Shown: positions 45,819 through 55,525 of the stretch, piece by piece
Numbering within the stretch: the stretch's first letter is position 1
Layout: each line of letters starts with the position of its first letter
Origin: Phycisphaerales bacterium
Lineage (GTDB): Bacteria; Planctomycetota; Phycisphaerae; Phycisphaerales; UBA1924
Length of the DNA: 64,000 nucleotides
Assembly (NCBI GenBank): GCA_040217175.1
Contig: JAVJNT010000002.1
Span: forward strand, 496,001 to 560,000
Reading direction: 5' to 3'
Position numbers and translations under genes: made by a program
Notes under the pieces: generated by a model
What the model was told of the DNA's origin: nothing
Databases searched by the model: none
Seen by the model: the letters and a program-made list of their open reading frames with translations, nothing else

Positions 45819-47367
45819 CGCTTCTCGCCGCGGCGCCATCCTTGCCAAGCTGGTCATCACGATCGCCGTCGTATTGCTGGCGCTCGTCATCCTCGTCATC
45901 GCCGAGGTCATCGCGGCCGTCAACGCCAAGCCCAGCATCACCGTCGACTACGGCCAACGCATCCACGACCGCATCCTCGAACGCCAGCGTGCCGCGCGCG
46001 GCGACGGGCCCAACCAGTGGTCGCGGTTCATCGAGATCATGGAACTGGTCGAGGCAGGACAGAACGACTTCGCGCAACGCAACGAGGCGTACCAACCAGC
46101 CGCGAACGATCCCTTCCCGGTCATCGACTTCTCGATCATCCGAGGCCCGTACGACGACCCCGCGGCCTATGGCATGGCCGACCTCGGCGTGTACTACGCC
46201 AAGGCCCGACAAAGAGGCATCGAGGCCCTCGACCACTGGCGCGACATCGGCGTCTTCGAGGCCTCCGCCGACCTGCCGGACCTCCACCCGATCGTCATGC
46301 CGGCCGACGACGCCCCCGCGGTCGAGTCGCCCTTCGAAGAGCTCCGGCTGTCGCGGGCGCTGGCCCGTGCGATCGGCGCACGCATGCGACTGGCCGCCGA
46401 GACGGGCGACACCGCCGGACGTATCCGAGCGTTTGAAGAAGGCGCCGCGCTCGCACGGATCCTTGCCGACAGCGGGTCCCTCCTGGGCTGGCTCACGGCG
46501 AACGCCATCGAGTCACTCGCGGTTCACTGCCTCATGCAGGACGCCTACCTCTTTCCCATCGACGATGCCACCCTCGCCGCCGCCGACGCCGTGATCGAGC
46601 GGGAGCTCGTCGACTCCTACGCCACCCTCGCCGACGCCATGGCCAACGAGCGCGACGCCGCGCTCGACCACGTCCAGCGGGTCTACACGGCCAGCGGCCG
46701 CTTCATCCCCCTCGCCCACGCACGCCTGTGCTACACCTACGACATCAACGACGCGCCCGAGGAGCTCCTGCCCCTGGGCGATACCGGCCTCTCCAACGTC
46801 CACTCGCGCCTGTTCATCGACCGCGACGCCGCCACGGCGTGGATCAACGACGCGTATGACCTGGCCGACGCCGCCGCGACCGCCACCGGCACCGACGCCG
46901 TTGCCGGCGACACCGCCCTCAAGGCCCACTACGCAGCGCCGACGTGGCGTAATCCCGCGTGCGACATCAGCCTCGAGCCCCATCGCATCATCGAGATGGC
47001 CCGGCGGCGCGACATCCAGATCGCCGGCTGGCGCGTCATGCTCGCTATCGAGCGCTACCGCCTGGCCCACGACGGCAACCCACCCGCAACCCTCGCCGAC
47101 CTGAGCGACCTGCTGCCCGAGTCGCTCCGCACCGATCCCTTCACGGGCCAGCCCTGGCGATACGAGCCCATCGCCCAGACCACCGGCTGGAACTACCAAC
47201 CCCTCGGCGTCCACGAAGTCGCGCGGCCCTACACCCTCGCCAGCCGCCCCCTCCCTGGCTTCGAGACCGCGACGCCCGAGTTCTTCAACCATCCCAACAC
47301 CGGCGTGCTGATCACGATGCCAGTCGAGTTGCCGATGGATCGGCTTGGTCAAACTGGATCCCCGTGA
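45805..47367 (+). CDS. Membrane-anchored protein of unknown function, second of the tandem pair
   Basis: 520 aa, paralogue of the preceding gene. One membrane helix at about 16-37, a long helical domain, then RVMLAIERYRLAHDGNPPATL, LPESLRTDPFTGQPWRYEP and a closing TGVLITMP. The ATG at 45805 lies inside the previous gene (14-bp overlap) and is the first plausible start in this frame; the frame's open extension further upstream is a shadow of the first paralogue. Similarity between the two is clear in the ends and the IEREL/AIERE stretches, but they have diverged strongly. Confidence 0.8.
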   Translation: MTCHNASRRGAILAKLVITIAVVLLALVILVIAEVIAAVNAKPSITVDYGQRIHDRILERQRAARGDGPNQWSRFIEIMELVEAGQNDFAQRNEAYQPAANDPFPVIDFSIIRGPYDDPAAYGMADLGVYYAKARQRGIEALDHWRDIGVFEASADLPDLHPIVMPADDAPAVESPFEELRLSRALARAIGARMRLAAETGDTAGRIRAFEEGAALARILADSGSLLGWLTANAIESLAVHCLMQDAYLFPIDDATLAAADAVIERELVDSYATLADAMANERDAALDHVQRVYTASGRFIPLAHARLCYTYDINDAPEELLPLGDTGLSNVHSRLFIDRDAATAWINDAYDLADAAATATGTDAVAGDTALKAHYAAPTWRNPACDISLEPHRIIEMARRRDIQIAGWRVMLAIERYRLAHDGNPPATLADLSDLLPESLRTDPFTGQPWRYEPIAQTTGWNYQPLGVHEVARPYTLASRPLPGFETATPEFFNHPNTGVLITMPVELPMDRLGQTGSP

Positions 47368-47457
47368 GCGAGCACGCTCCGCGACTCTCTCGACGACCGG
47401 GGGCCGTGCAACGGGTGGCCGCCGACGCCCGTATGAGACACCGGAGGGGGAATCAGC

Positions 47458-48288
47458 ATGCTGAAGCGGCTCATGATCGGAGCGGCCATCGCCGGCGCGG
47501 TGTCGGCCGCGCCCTGCCACGCGCAGGACGACCCTCGGGTGCTCTACAGCACGGAGTTCGGTTCGTTCGTGTTCACGCCCATGGCGTCGGCGCTGCGTGA
47601 TCTGGGCATCGACGCGGAGCTGGCCTTTACCTCACGCGCCACGCGCGACGACTTGCTCGATGGGCCGTGGGACCTGGTGATCGTGCGTCGGACGATCCGC
47701 TTCGAGGCGCTGTACGAGGCCGAGATCCTGGCGCTGCTGCGCGACCACGTCGATGCGGGTCGCCCGCTGCACTTCCAGATGGCCGACCTGGAGCTCGTGC
47801 CCGACGGGTGGTACGACCTGCTGGGGCTGGAGGGGGCGGTGGATCTTCGGTTGCCGCTCAGCGACATTCGGGCACCCATTCCCGTGCACCCATCGGTTCC
47901 CAGCGTGGGGCTGCTCGGGCTCGATGACGAGCGTTTCCCGCCCGATTACGGGGACGCGCTCCTACCGGGCTCGGATGCATTCTTGACGCAATGGTACGAG
48001 TCCGACCAACGCGCATCGACGGTCATCTCTCACGAAGGACGTGTTCTTGTGAACGGCCAGCAATGGGACAATTGGGCCGGCGGACAAGGATTTGCGGCAC
48101 GACAGATCTCGTGGTTGCTCGGCTGTAAGGCCGATCTCGATGGCGATGGTGAACTATCTATCTTCGACTTCCTCGAGTTCCAGACGCTGTTCGATGCCCG
48201 CGACGTGCGTGCCGACGTGTTCTATGACGGACGGTTCGACGTGTTTGATTTCCTGGAGTTCTTCAACCAGTTCCAAGCAGGGTGCTAG
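47458..48288 (+). CDS. Secreted GATase-like-fold protein with GC-type dockerin-like tail (paralogue of 7738-8574)
   Basis: 276 aa with a signal peptide (to about residue 22) and GGAGGGGG before the ATG. It aligns with the protein at 7738-8574 with almost the same spacing: LLGLEGAVDLRLP at 121 here and FLGLEGAIDLRPP at 119 there; RVLVNGQQWDNW here and QVIVNGWEWSEW there. The tail's first calcium loop is canonical (DLDGDGELSIFDFLEF) and the second is degenerate (FYDGRFDVFDFLEF), as in the paralogue. It ends AGC. Function unknown. Confidence 0.82.
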   Translation: MLKRLMIGAAIAGAVSAAPCHAQDDPRVLYSTEFGSFVFTPMASALRDLGIDAELAFTSRATRDDLLDGPWDLVIVRRTIRFEALYEAEILALLRDHVDAGRPLHFQMADLELVPDGWYDLLGLEGAVDLRLPLSDIRAPIPVHPSVPSVGLLGLDDERFPPDYGDALLPGSDAFLTQWYESDQRASTVISHEGRVLVNGQQWDNWAGGQGFAARQISWLLGCKADLDGDGELSIFDFLEFQTLFDARDVRADVFYDGRFDVFDFLEFFNQFQAGC

Positions 48289-48313
48289 GCCACTTCGGAC
48301 CCTACCCTCCCCC

Positions 48314-50092
48314 ATGCGCACGCTCCTGGCCCTGCTCGTGCTCGCCCTGCCCGCGTTCTCGCAGGACGCCCCCCCCACCGGCCAGCCCGCCTTCGACGCC
48401 TTCGCCCGGGCCCGGGCCATCGTCCTGGGCGAGGAACTGCGTGAGCTCGAGCTCCCGCCGGCCTGGGGCGTCGCCGTCACCGTGCGCGAGGACGGCCGGC
48501 GGTTCACGGCCGATGCGCTCGCCTTCGACCGAGCCCGCGCCTCGCTCATCGACGCCGTCGCCCGCGAAGCGCGCACGCCCACCACCGACGCCGCCCGCCT
48601 CACCGTCGAACTCGCCGGCCGCCCCTCGGCCATCGCCGGCGAGCGCGGCCTGGCCGACGTGGCGCTCGCGATCCGCCCCGGGCTCGATGCCGTCGCCGTG
48701 CGCGCGGGCGACGCGGTCGCCGTGATCTTCCCCGACGCTGCGCTCGCGGGCGGCATGCTGCCCAGCGACATGATCGCCGCCGCCCTGCGCGAAGCGCTGG
48801 GCAACGACCTGCCCGCCACCGTCGAGCCCGGTCCCGGCGCTTGGACGCGCTACGCCGACGCCGCGCTCCGGCAGGGCGAGATCACCGCGTACCGCGCGCC
48901 CGTCACCGTGCTCGCCCAGCCGCCCGACGCCGTCGCCCCCACGCTCGTCCACCGCGGCGCCCGCGTCGTGGGCCTCATGGAGCTCACGCCCTCGGCCATG
49001 GTCGACTGGGCCGGCGACATGGCGCGCCACCTGCAACGCCGCCAGCACACCCGGCTCGAGCCCTACGGCCTCACCGGCACGCTCGACGCCCGCACGGGCC
49101 GCACGCTTTCGCCCATCGACGAACCGTTCAACCAGGCATTGGCCGCCCACGCGCTGCTCCGCTACGGCACGTCGACCTGGGCGCCCGAGCAAGACGCCGC
49201 CCGCGCGCGCACCACGGGCCTCGTCCTCCTCCGCCAGCTCGCCCTCGTCACGCCCGTGCGCCTCGGCGCCATGGCCGACCTGGGCGACGAAGCGCCCCTC
49301 GAGCCCGAGCCCTGGGCCGACGTTGCCTCCGCCGCGATGGTCCTGATCGCGATGGAAGCCTTGGGGCCCGAGGCGTTCGAGGCCTACCCCGAGCTCGCCG
49401 CCATGCGCGACCGGTGCGCGGCGGCCGTGCGCCCGCGCGTGGGCATCTCCATCACCGGCTCGGCCGTGTTCGATCCGCAGGCGCCGGCGACCGCCTACGC
49501 CCTCATCGCGCGCGCGATGGTGGCGCTAGGCAACTCCGACGCCGCCGAGCGCGACGACGCCGAGATCGGCCGCGCCGCCGCCCGCGCCATCCTCGCGCGC
49601 GTCGAACCCGAGCTGCTCGTCGCGCAGATGCCCTGGGTGCTCACCGCTCTAGGGCCCGACCAGCAGCTCGACGGGGCCGACGCGCTCCGGCAGATGCGCA
49701 CCCTCGTGTGGAACCACCAGCTCGAGGGACCAAGCGTCGAGGGCGACAACCGCGACCTTGCCGGCGGCATCGTCTTTACCCGCGGCGGCACGCCGCTGCC
49801 CACCTGGCAGACCGCGCGCGCCGCGACGGCCATGGGCGCCCTCCTCCTGGACGAACGCCTCACGCCCGCCGACGAGCGCGCCAGCGAATTCTTGAAGCTC
49901 CTGCGAACCCTGCGTTTTCTGCGGCAATTGACCGCCGACGACGGCCTGGCCCACCTGCTGGCCGACCCTGCCCAGTCAGCCGGCGGCGTACGCGCTGCGC
50001 AGTGGGATCAGCGCCAGCCGTCGGTCGCGACCAGCCTGTCCCTGATGGCCGTCTGCGACGCCCTCGACGCGGCCTACAAGCCCGCCCCTTGA
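48314..50092 (+). CDS. Secreted protein of unknown function
   Basis: 592 aa from ATG 48314, with a signal peptide (LLALLVLALPAFSQ). Residues 35-200 have a pattern faintly like an AMMECR1-type domain (WGVAVTVREDGRRF, then RPGLDAVAVRAGDAVAVIFPDA and GGMLPSD); this is weak. Residues 200-592 are helix-rich and could form an alpha-toroid. No enzyme signature is evident. It starts 25 bp after the GC-tailed gene and is probably co-transcribed with it. Confidence 0.75.
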   Translation: MRTLLALLVLALPAFSQDAPPTGQPAFDAFARARAIVLGEELRELELPPAWGVAVTVREDGRRFTADALAFDRARASLIDAVAREARTPTTDAARLTVELAGRPSAIAGERGLADVALAIRPGLDAVAVRAGDAVAVIFPDAALAGGMLPSDMIAAALREALGNDLPATVEPGPGAWTRYADAALRQGEITAYRAPVTVLAQPPDAVAPTLVHRGARVVGLMELTPSAMVDWAGDMARHLQRRQHTRLEPYGLTGTLDARTGRTLSPIDEPFNQALAAHALLRYGTSTWAPEQDAARARTTGLVLLRQLALVTPVRLGAMADLGDEAPLEPEPWADVASAAMVLIAMEALGPEAFEAYPELAAMRDRCAAAVRPRVGISITGSAVFDPQAPATAYALIARAMVALGNSDAAERDDAEIGRAAARAILARVEPELLVAQMPWVLTALGPDQQLDGADALRQMRTLVWNHQLEGPSVEGDNRDLAGGIVFTRGGTPLPTWQTARAATAMGALLLDERLTPADERASEFLKLLRTLRFLRQLTADDGLAHLLADPAQSAGGVRAAQWDQRQPSVATSLSLMAVCDALDAAYKPAP

Positions 50093-50193
50093 GGCCACCA
50101 AACCAGGGTTTTCGAGGCCCGGCCGACCTACAATCTCGCTTGCCAAATCGACCCGTTTGCGGGGCGTTTGTTTGGTGATCGACGACTGGCTTC

Positions 50194-50198
50194 GGAGG
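50194..50198 (+). promoter_or_regulatory. Ribosome-binding site that sets the gyrA start
   Basis: GGAGG lies 8 nt before the TTG at 50207. No ATG or GTG in frame upstream of the conserved GyrA N-terminus competes, so this site is the main evidence for a TTG start. Confidence 0.7.
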
Positions 50199-50206
50199 AC
50201 TGCCGC

Positions 50207-52972
50207 TTGGCCGACGAGCATGATCAGGCTGGAATCTTGGACGACGGCGACCAGGGCGAGCCATCGCAGGCGCCGGTCATCGGCGGCGGCCGAATCGTCG
50301 ATCTCGAGATCGACCGCGAGCTCCAGGAAAGCTACCTCACCTACGCCATGAGCACCATCATGGACCGGGCCCTGCCCGACGTCCGCGATGGGCTCAAGCC
50401 CAGCCAGCGACGCATCCTCGTCGCGATGAACGACAACAACCTCAAGCCCGGCCGCAAGCACCTCAAGTGCGCCAAGATCGCCGGTGACACCAGCGGCAAC
50501 TACCACCCCCACGGCGAGAGCGTGATCTACCCCACGCTCGTGGGCCTCGCCCAGAAGTGGCGCATGCGCGTGCCGCTCATCGACCCCCAGGGCAACTTCG
50601 GCTCCATCGAAGGCGACCCGCCCGCGGCCATGCGCTACACCGAGGCCCGCATGCACCACGCGGCCGTCGACATGCTCCAGGACATGGACCTGAGCACCGT
50701 CGACATGCAGCCCAACTACGACGACCGCCTGCTCGAGCCAAAGGTCTTGCCGGGCCGCTTCCCGAACCTGCTCGTCAACGGCTCGCTCGGCATCGCCGTG
50801 GGCATGGCTACGAGCATGCCGCCGCACAACCCCAGCGAGATCCTCGACGCCATCACGCGCGTCGTCGACAAGCCCGAGATCGACCTCATCGAGCTCATGC
50901 AGGACGAGGTCGACGCCGACGGCAACGTCACGCGCCTGGGCGTCAAGGGCCCCGACTTCCCCACCGGCGGGGTCATCGTCGGCCGCCGCGGCATCGGCGA
51001 GGCCTACGCCAACGGTCGCGGCAAGGTCTACCTCCGCGGCGTCTGCCACGTCGAGGAGTTGAACAAGGACCGCCAGCAGCTCGTCATCGACGAGATTCCC
51101 TACAACCTCAGCCAGCGCAACTTGGTGGAGAAGATCGTCGAGGCCGTTCAGGACGAGCGCATCAAGGACATCAGCGACATCCGCAACGAGAGCGGCCGCC
51201 AGGCCATGACCCGCGTGGTCATCGAGCTCAAGCGCGGCGCCGACCCGGCCGTGGTCGAGAACCAGCTCTATCAGTTCACCCCGCTGCAACAGACCTTCAG
51301 CATCATCAACATCGCGCTCGTCGGCCGGCGCCCGGTCACGCTCGGGCTCAAGGAGCTCATCGAGCACTACATCGACCACCGCGTCGAGGTCATCCGCCGC
51401 CGCACCGAGCACCTGCTCCGCGAGGCCCGCCGCAAGGCCCACTTGCTCGAGGGCCAGATCTACGCCGTCATCGACATCGACGAGATCGTCAAGCTCATCC
51501 GGAGCAGCTCGACCCGCGAGGAAGCGATCCAGAAGCTCATGGATCGCCGGTACCGCATCCCGCCCGAGCACCCGGCCGCCAAGCAGATCCCCCAGCGGCT
51601 GCTAGACCACGTCGCGAAGTTTGAAGAGCTCGGCGGCGTCGCGCTCACGCGCCACCAGGCAGAGCAGATCGGCTCGATGCGGCTGATCCAGCTCGTGGGC
51701 CTCGAGATCGAGCGCCTCGTCGACGAGTACGCCAAGCTCGCCGCCGAGATCGCCGACTACGAGGACATCCTCGCCAGCCGCCCGCGCGTGCTGCAGATCA
51801 TCCGCGAAGACTGCGAGGCCATGAAGGCCCGCTACGGCGACGACCGCCGCACCGCCATCGAGGACGCCGTGGGCGAGATCGACATGGAGTCGCTCATCCG
51901 CGAGCACGACGTGGTGGTCACCATTAGCCGCGGCGGATACGCCAAGCGCGTGCCCGCCGAGACCTACCGCGCCCAGGCCCGCGGCGGCAAGGGCATCCGC
52001 GCCGGCACCAGCAAGTCTTCTGGGGGCGACGAAGACTTCATCCAGCACCTCTTCGTCGCCAGCACGCACGACCACCTGCTGTGCTTCACCAACACGGGCC
52101 GCGTCTTCAAGATGAAGGTCTACGAGCTGCCCGAGATGGCCCGCACCGCCAAGGGCCGCGCCATCGTCAACCTGCTCGACCTCAAGGAAGGCGAGAAGGT
52201 CTGGGCCTTCCTGACCATCAAGGACTTCGAGGCCAACAGCCAGTTCCTGACCTTCGCGACACGCGGCGGCATCGTCAAGCGCACACCCTTGCGAGCCTAC
52301 CGCAACGTCAACCGCTCGGGCCTCATCGCCGTGGGCCTGAAGGAAGGCGACGAGCTCTACGACGTCGCCCTGACCAACGGCAACGACGACGTCCTGCTCG
52401 TCACCAGCAACGGCATGGCCATCCGCTTCGCCGAAGACGACGTCCGCGTCATGGGCCGTTCGGCCGCGGGCGTGAAGGGCATCGACCTCGCCGACGACGC
52501 ACGCGTCATCGGACTGGTTGCCATCCCGATGGTCGAGGACGACGACGGCGACCTCATGACCCATCCCGACGCGCTCGAGCGGAACCTCTGCCTGCTCACC
52601 GTCACCGAGACCGGCTACGGCAAGCGCACGCCCGTCGACGAGTACCGCGTCCAGCCCGAGACCGGCAAGCCCCGCAGCCAGAGCCGCGGCGGCAAGGGAC
52701 GCCGCGACATCGCCACGGGCGAGCGCAACGGCGACGCCGTCACGGCCGTCGGCCTGTTCGACGGCCAGGAGATCATGGTCATTTCCCGCAGCGGGCAGCT
52801 CGTCCGCATGGCCGGCGAGAGCATCCGCGAGACCAACCGAGGCACCAAGGGCGTCCGCGTCGTCAAGCTCAACGCGGGCGACGACGTCATCGCCGTTGCG
52901 CCAGTGGCCGAGAACGACGCCGAAGACTCCGCCGAATCGGCGGGCGGCGACGGAGGCGAAGCCGAGTCATGA
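50207..52972 (+). CDS. gyrA: DNA gyrase subunit A
   Basis: 921 aa. The breakage-reunion domain has [30 protein letters not shown] and the DNA-linking Tyr144 in [10 protein letters not shown] (first motif quoted in part). The C-terminal beta-pinwheel domain carries a GyrA box variant QARGGKG at about 590-596 (consensus QRRGGKG) and a second box-like QSRGGKG at about 825-831. The tail after 890 is acidic (Asp/Glu/Gly). The start is TTG at 50207 with a GGAGG 8 nt upstream. gyrB is not adjacent. The stop overlaps the STAS gene's ATG. Confidence 0.95.
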   Translation: MADEHDQAGILDDGDQGEPSQAPVIGGGRIVDLEIDRELQESYLTYAMSTIMDRALPDVRDGLKPSQRRILVAMNDNNLKPGRKHLKCAKIAGDTSGNYHPHGESVIYPTLVGLAQKWRMRVPLIDPQGNFGSIEGDPPAAMRYTEARMHHAAVDMLQDMDLSTVDMQPNYDDRLLEPKVLPGRFPNLLVNGSLGIAVGMATSMPPHNPSEILDAITRVVDKPEIDLIELMQDEVDADGNVTRLGVKGPDFPTGGVIVGRRGIGEAYANGRGKVYLRGVCHVEELNKDRQQLVIDEIPYNLSQRNLVEKIVEAVQDERIKDISDIRNESGRQAMTRVVIELKRGADPAVVENQLYQFTPLQQTFSIINIALVGRRPVTLGLKELIEHYIDHRVEVIRRRTEHLLREARRKAHLLEGQIYAVIDIDEIVKLIRSSSTREEAIQKLMDRRYRIPPEHPAAKQIPQRLLDHVAKFEELGGVALTRHQAEQIGSMRLIQLVGLEIERLVDEYAKLAAEIADYEDILASRPRVLQIIREDCEAMKARYGDDRRTAIEDAVGEIDMESLIREHDVVVTISRGGYAKRVPAETYRAQARGGKGIRAGTSKSSGGDEDFIQHLFVASTHDHLLCFTNTGRVFKMKVYELPEMARTAKGRAIVNLLDLKEGEKVWAFLTIKDFEANSQFLTFATRGGIVKRTPLRAYRNVNRSGLIAVGLKEGDELYDVALTNGNDDVLLVTSNGMAIRFAEDDVRVMGRSAAGVKGIDLADDARVIGLVAIPMVEDDDGDLMTHPDALERNLCLLTVTETGYGKRTPVDEYRVQPETGKPRSQSRGGKGRRDIATGERNGDAVTAVGLFDGQEIMVISRSGQLVRMAGESIRETNRGTKGVRVVKLNAGDDVIAVAPVAENDAEDSAESAGGDGGEAES

Positions 52973-53331
52973 CCACCGATTGGTCGGACGACATCGTGCT
53001 GGCCCACCTGGCCGACGAGCCCGCGCTCAGCGACGAGCTCGGCACGATCCTCGAGCGCATCCGCGGACTCGAGGGCTCCGACGCGATGCCGAGCGTCGTC
53101 CTCGACTTCTCGAACGTCACCTACATCAACAGCTCCAACATCGCCCAGCTCCTGCAGCTGCGCCAGGCGCTCGAGGCCGCGCAGCGTCAGCTCCGCCTCG
53201 CCAGCGTGGGCGGAGACGTTCTCGAGGTCATGCGCACGACCGGCCTCGACCGCGTCCTGCAGTTCTCGCCCGACATGCTCACGGCACTCGCCAGCGTGCA
53301 GATCGATGACCCTCCCAAGGACGCGGAGTAG
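52969..53331 (+). CDS. STAS-domain protein (anti-sigma factor antagonist-like)
   Basis: 120 aa, a single STAS domain. VVLDFSNVTYINSSNIAQLL holds the conserved strand-helix with Ser residues where SpoIIAA-type antagonists are phosphorylated, and RLASVGGDVLEVMRTTGLD closes the fold. It probably releases an anti-sigma factor or acts in a related switch. No kinase or sigma gene is nearby. Its ATG overlaps the gyrA stop by 4 bp, so it is translated from the gyrase message. Confidence 0.88.
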   Translation: MTTDWSDDIVLAHLADEPALSDELGTILERIRGLEGSDAMPSVVLDFSNVTYINSSNIAQLLQLRQALEAAQRQLRLASVGGDVLEVMRTTGLDRVLQFSPDMLTALASVQIDDPPKDAE

Positions 53332-53370
53332 AACAGCCGTCCATGTGAGGCAATCGCCGGAGAAAACGCC

Positions 53371-54324
53371 TTGAAACTCCTCCTCAAGATACTCACCATT
53401 GCGCTCGTGCCGCTCGTCGGCCTCGTGGTGCTCGCGATCGTGCTCGCGTGGATCTACGTCGACAGCCTGGCCGAGCGCGGCGTGGAGCGAGGCGCAACGT
53501 ACGCGCTGGACGTCGACACCCAGCTCGACTCGGCCGACGTCGGCATCCTCGCGGGCAACGTCGAGCTCTCGGGCCTGACCGTCGACAACCCCGAGGGGTT
53601 CGAGGCCGAGCACTTCCTCACGCTCGACGATGCCGACATGAACGTCTCGCTCGACTCGCTGATGGAACAGACGGTCGAGGTGCCCAGCCTGGTCCTCACC
53701 GGCATCGACCTCCGGCTCGAGCGCACCGTCGACGGCGCCAACTACCGCGTCATCATGGACAACCTCGGTCGCTTCGAGAGCGACAAGGACAAGGCCCCCG
53801 ATCCCGACGCCAAGAAGTTCGTCATCCGCACGGTCGAGGTCCGCAGCGTCACCATCCACGCCGACGTCGTGCCCATCGGCGGCGCCATAGGCGACCTGAC
53901 CAGCGCCAAGCTCACCGTCGACGAAGTCGTGCTCCGCGACGTCGGCTCGGGCGGCAAGCCCATGTCCATCGCCGAGATCACCACCGTCGTGCTCAAGGCC
54001 ATCCTCGCTTCGGCGATCGAGGTCGGGGGCGGCGTCATCCCCGAAGACGTGCTGGGCGAGCTCGGCGACCAGCTCGGATCGCTGCTCGACCTCGGGGAGA
54101 TGGGCGTGGGTACGGTCGAAGGGCTCGGTGAAGCCGCGGCCGACCTGATCGGCCTGGACGTCGAAGAGGCCGTCAGCGAAGCGGCAGACACCGTGGGCGA
54201 AGCCATCGAAGAAACGGGCGAAGCCATCCAGGAAGAAGCCGAGCGTGCCCGCGAACGCCTCGGCGGCCTGCTGCCGGGCCAGAAGAAGCAAGAGCCCAAA
54301 GAGCAGCCGAAGGACCCCGGCTGA
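53371..54324 (+). CDS. AsmA-like membrane-anchored protein
   Basis: 317 aa from a TTG start with GGAGA upstream. One membrane helix at about 5-30 is followed by the AsmA/DUF748-like pattern VDTQLDSADVGILAGNVELSGL and VEVPSLVLTGIDLRLER. The C-terminus (after 240) is a charged amphipathic helix with repeated AxEAIxETG units, ending Lys/Glu/Pro-rich. AsmA-like proteins act at the inner or outer membrane, often in lipid transport. It converges on the TPR gene with 9 bp between stops. Confidence 0.78.
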   Translation: MKLLLKILTIALVPLVGLVVLAIVLAWIYVDSLAERGVERGATYALDVDTQLDSADVGILAGNVELSGLTVDNPEGFEAEHFLTLDDADMNVSLDSLMEQTVEVPSLVLTGIDLRLERTVDGANYRVIMDNLGRFESDKDKAPDPDAKKFVIRTVEVRSVTIHADVVPIGGAIGDLTSAKLTVDEVVLRDVGSGGKPMSIAEITTVVLKAILASAIEVGGGVIPEDVLGELGDQLGSLLDLGEMGVGTVEGLGEAAADLIGLDVEEAVSEAADTVGEAIEETGEAIQEEAERARERLGGLLPGQKKQEPKEQPKDPG

Positions 54325-54333
54325 TCCGCCCGC

Positions 54334-55437
54334 CTACCTCGGCTGAGACTTGAACTCGCGCTGGTCGGCCAGCCGCTCGGCCAGCTTCGCCGCCCCGGCG
54401 TGCCCCGCTTCCTTCGCACGCCGCGCATACGCCAGCGCCGTCGGTCGGTCATCGGCCCGATCGAGCCACACCGCAGCTTCGAAGGCAAACTCCGGATCCT
54501 TGGGCTTCGCGTCCGACGCGGCCCGGTAGAGCTGCGCCGCCTCGACGGGCCGCTTGAGCATGCCGTAGCACTCGCCGGCCAGCCGCAGCACCGGCTTGGT
54601 CCGCATCGCACCGGGCGAGAGCGAGTTGATCACCACCACGGCCTTCGAGGCATCGCCCATGCGCTTGAGTGCTCGAGCCTGGATGATCTTCCACGCGTCG
54701 CTCTCGGGGTCGTGGTGTCGCGCCCGGCCCGCATGCTGTAGCGCCATCTCGGCCTTGTTTTCGCGCAGCGCGATCTCGGCCAGCATGCCCCAGATGCGCG
54801 GGTCGTCCGGCGACGCGTGCCGTGCCCGAGCGAGCGCGGCCGTGGCCGGGGCGTAGTTGCCCGCCTCGAGCTCGGCCTGCCCCAGGAACAGCGCATACTG
54901 CGGGTTCGAGGGCTCGGCCTCGTGCGCGAGCCGGAGGTGCGCGATGGCCTCGGTCTGCCGGCCCAGTCGAGAGGCAAGCGTGCCAGCCGCGAAGTGCAAC
55001 TGCGGATCGGTCCGCCCCAGCGTGATGGCCTGCGAGAACTGGTCGTACGCCGCCTCGTCGTCGTCGATCGCCAGGTACGCCTGCGCCAGCGCGACACGGA
55101 GCTCGCGGTCGCGATCGGCCCGCGCGACCATCGGCTCGAGCACGGCGAGCGCCATCGACGGCTCGCCGTCGGCGATGTACGTCCGCGCTTGCTCCAACGC
55201 GGCGGTAATGTCGGCGGACTTGGGCGGGCTGCCGACCGACGCGGCGGCCGCCGAACTCGGAGGCGGCTTGGCGCCCTGCCAGAACACGGCCAGCGCCACG
55301 ACCAGCCCGATCGACAGCACGCCGACCGCGAGCGTACCGATGCCCAGCCCCTTGCGAGGTGGCTCCTCGGACTCGTATCCGGGGAATCGAGATGGCAGCC
55401 GGTCCAGGGCGAGCCTGGCCTCTTCACGCGTCGTCAT
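54334..55437 (-). CDS. Membrane-anchored TPR-repeat protein
   Basis: 367 aa. A membrane helix lies at about 32-54. Residues 75-350 are tetratricopeptide repeats, seen as 34-residue units such as LRVALAQAYLAIDDDEAAYD and YALFLGQAELEAGNYAPATA. It is probably a scaffold for protein complexes outside or at the membrane. No partner is evident. It is divergent from valS with 88 bp between starts. Confidence 0.85.
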   Translation of the reverse strand: MTTREEARLALDRLPSRFPGYESEEPPRKGLGIGTLAVGVLSIGLVVALAVFWQGAKPPPSSAAAASVGSPPKSADITAALEQARTYIADGEPSMALAVLEPMVARADRDRELRVALAQAYLAIDDDEAAYDQFSQAITLGRTDPQLHFAAGTLASRLGRQTEAIAHLRLAHEAEPSNPQYALFLGQAELEAGNYAPATAALARARHASPDDPRIWGMLAEIALRENKAEMALQHAGRARHHDPESDAWKIIQARALKRMGDASKAVVVINSLSPGAMRTKPVLRLAGECYGMLKRPVEAAQLYRAASDAKPKDPEFAFEAAVWLDRADDRPTALAYARRAKEAGHAGAAKLAERLADQREFKSQPR

Positions 55438-55525
55438 TACGCCTAACTATCGGCTTGCTACACTCGCTTTTCACATCCTCCGGCCCGGATAACTGCCGGC
55501 AGACCAAGTCTCGGCCCCTTCGACC

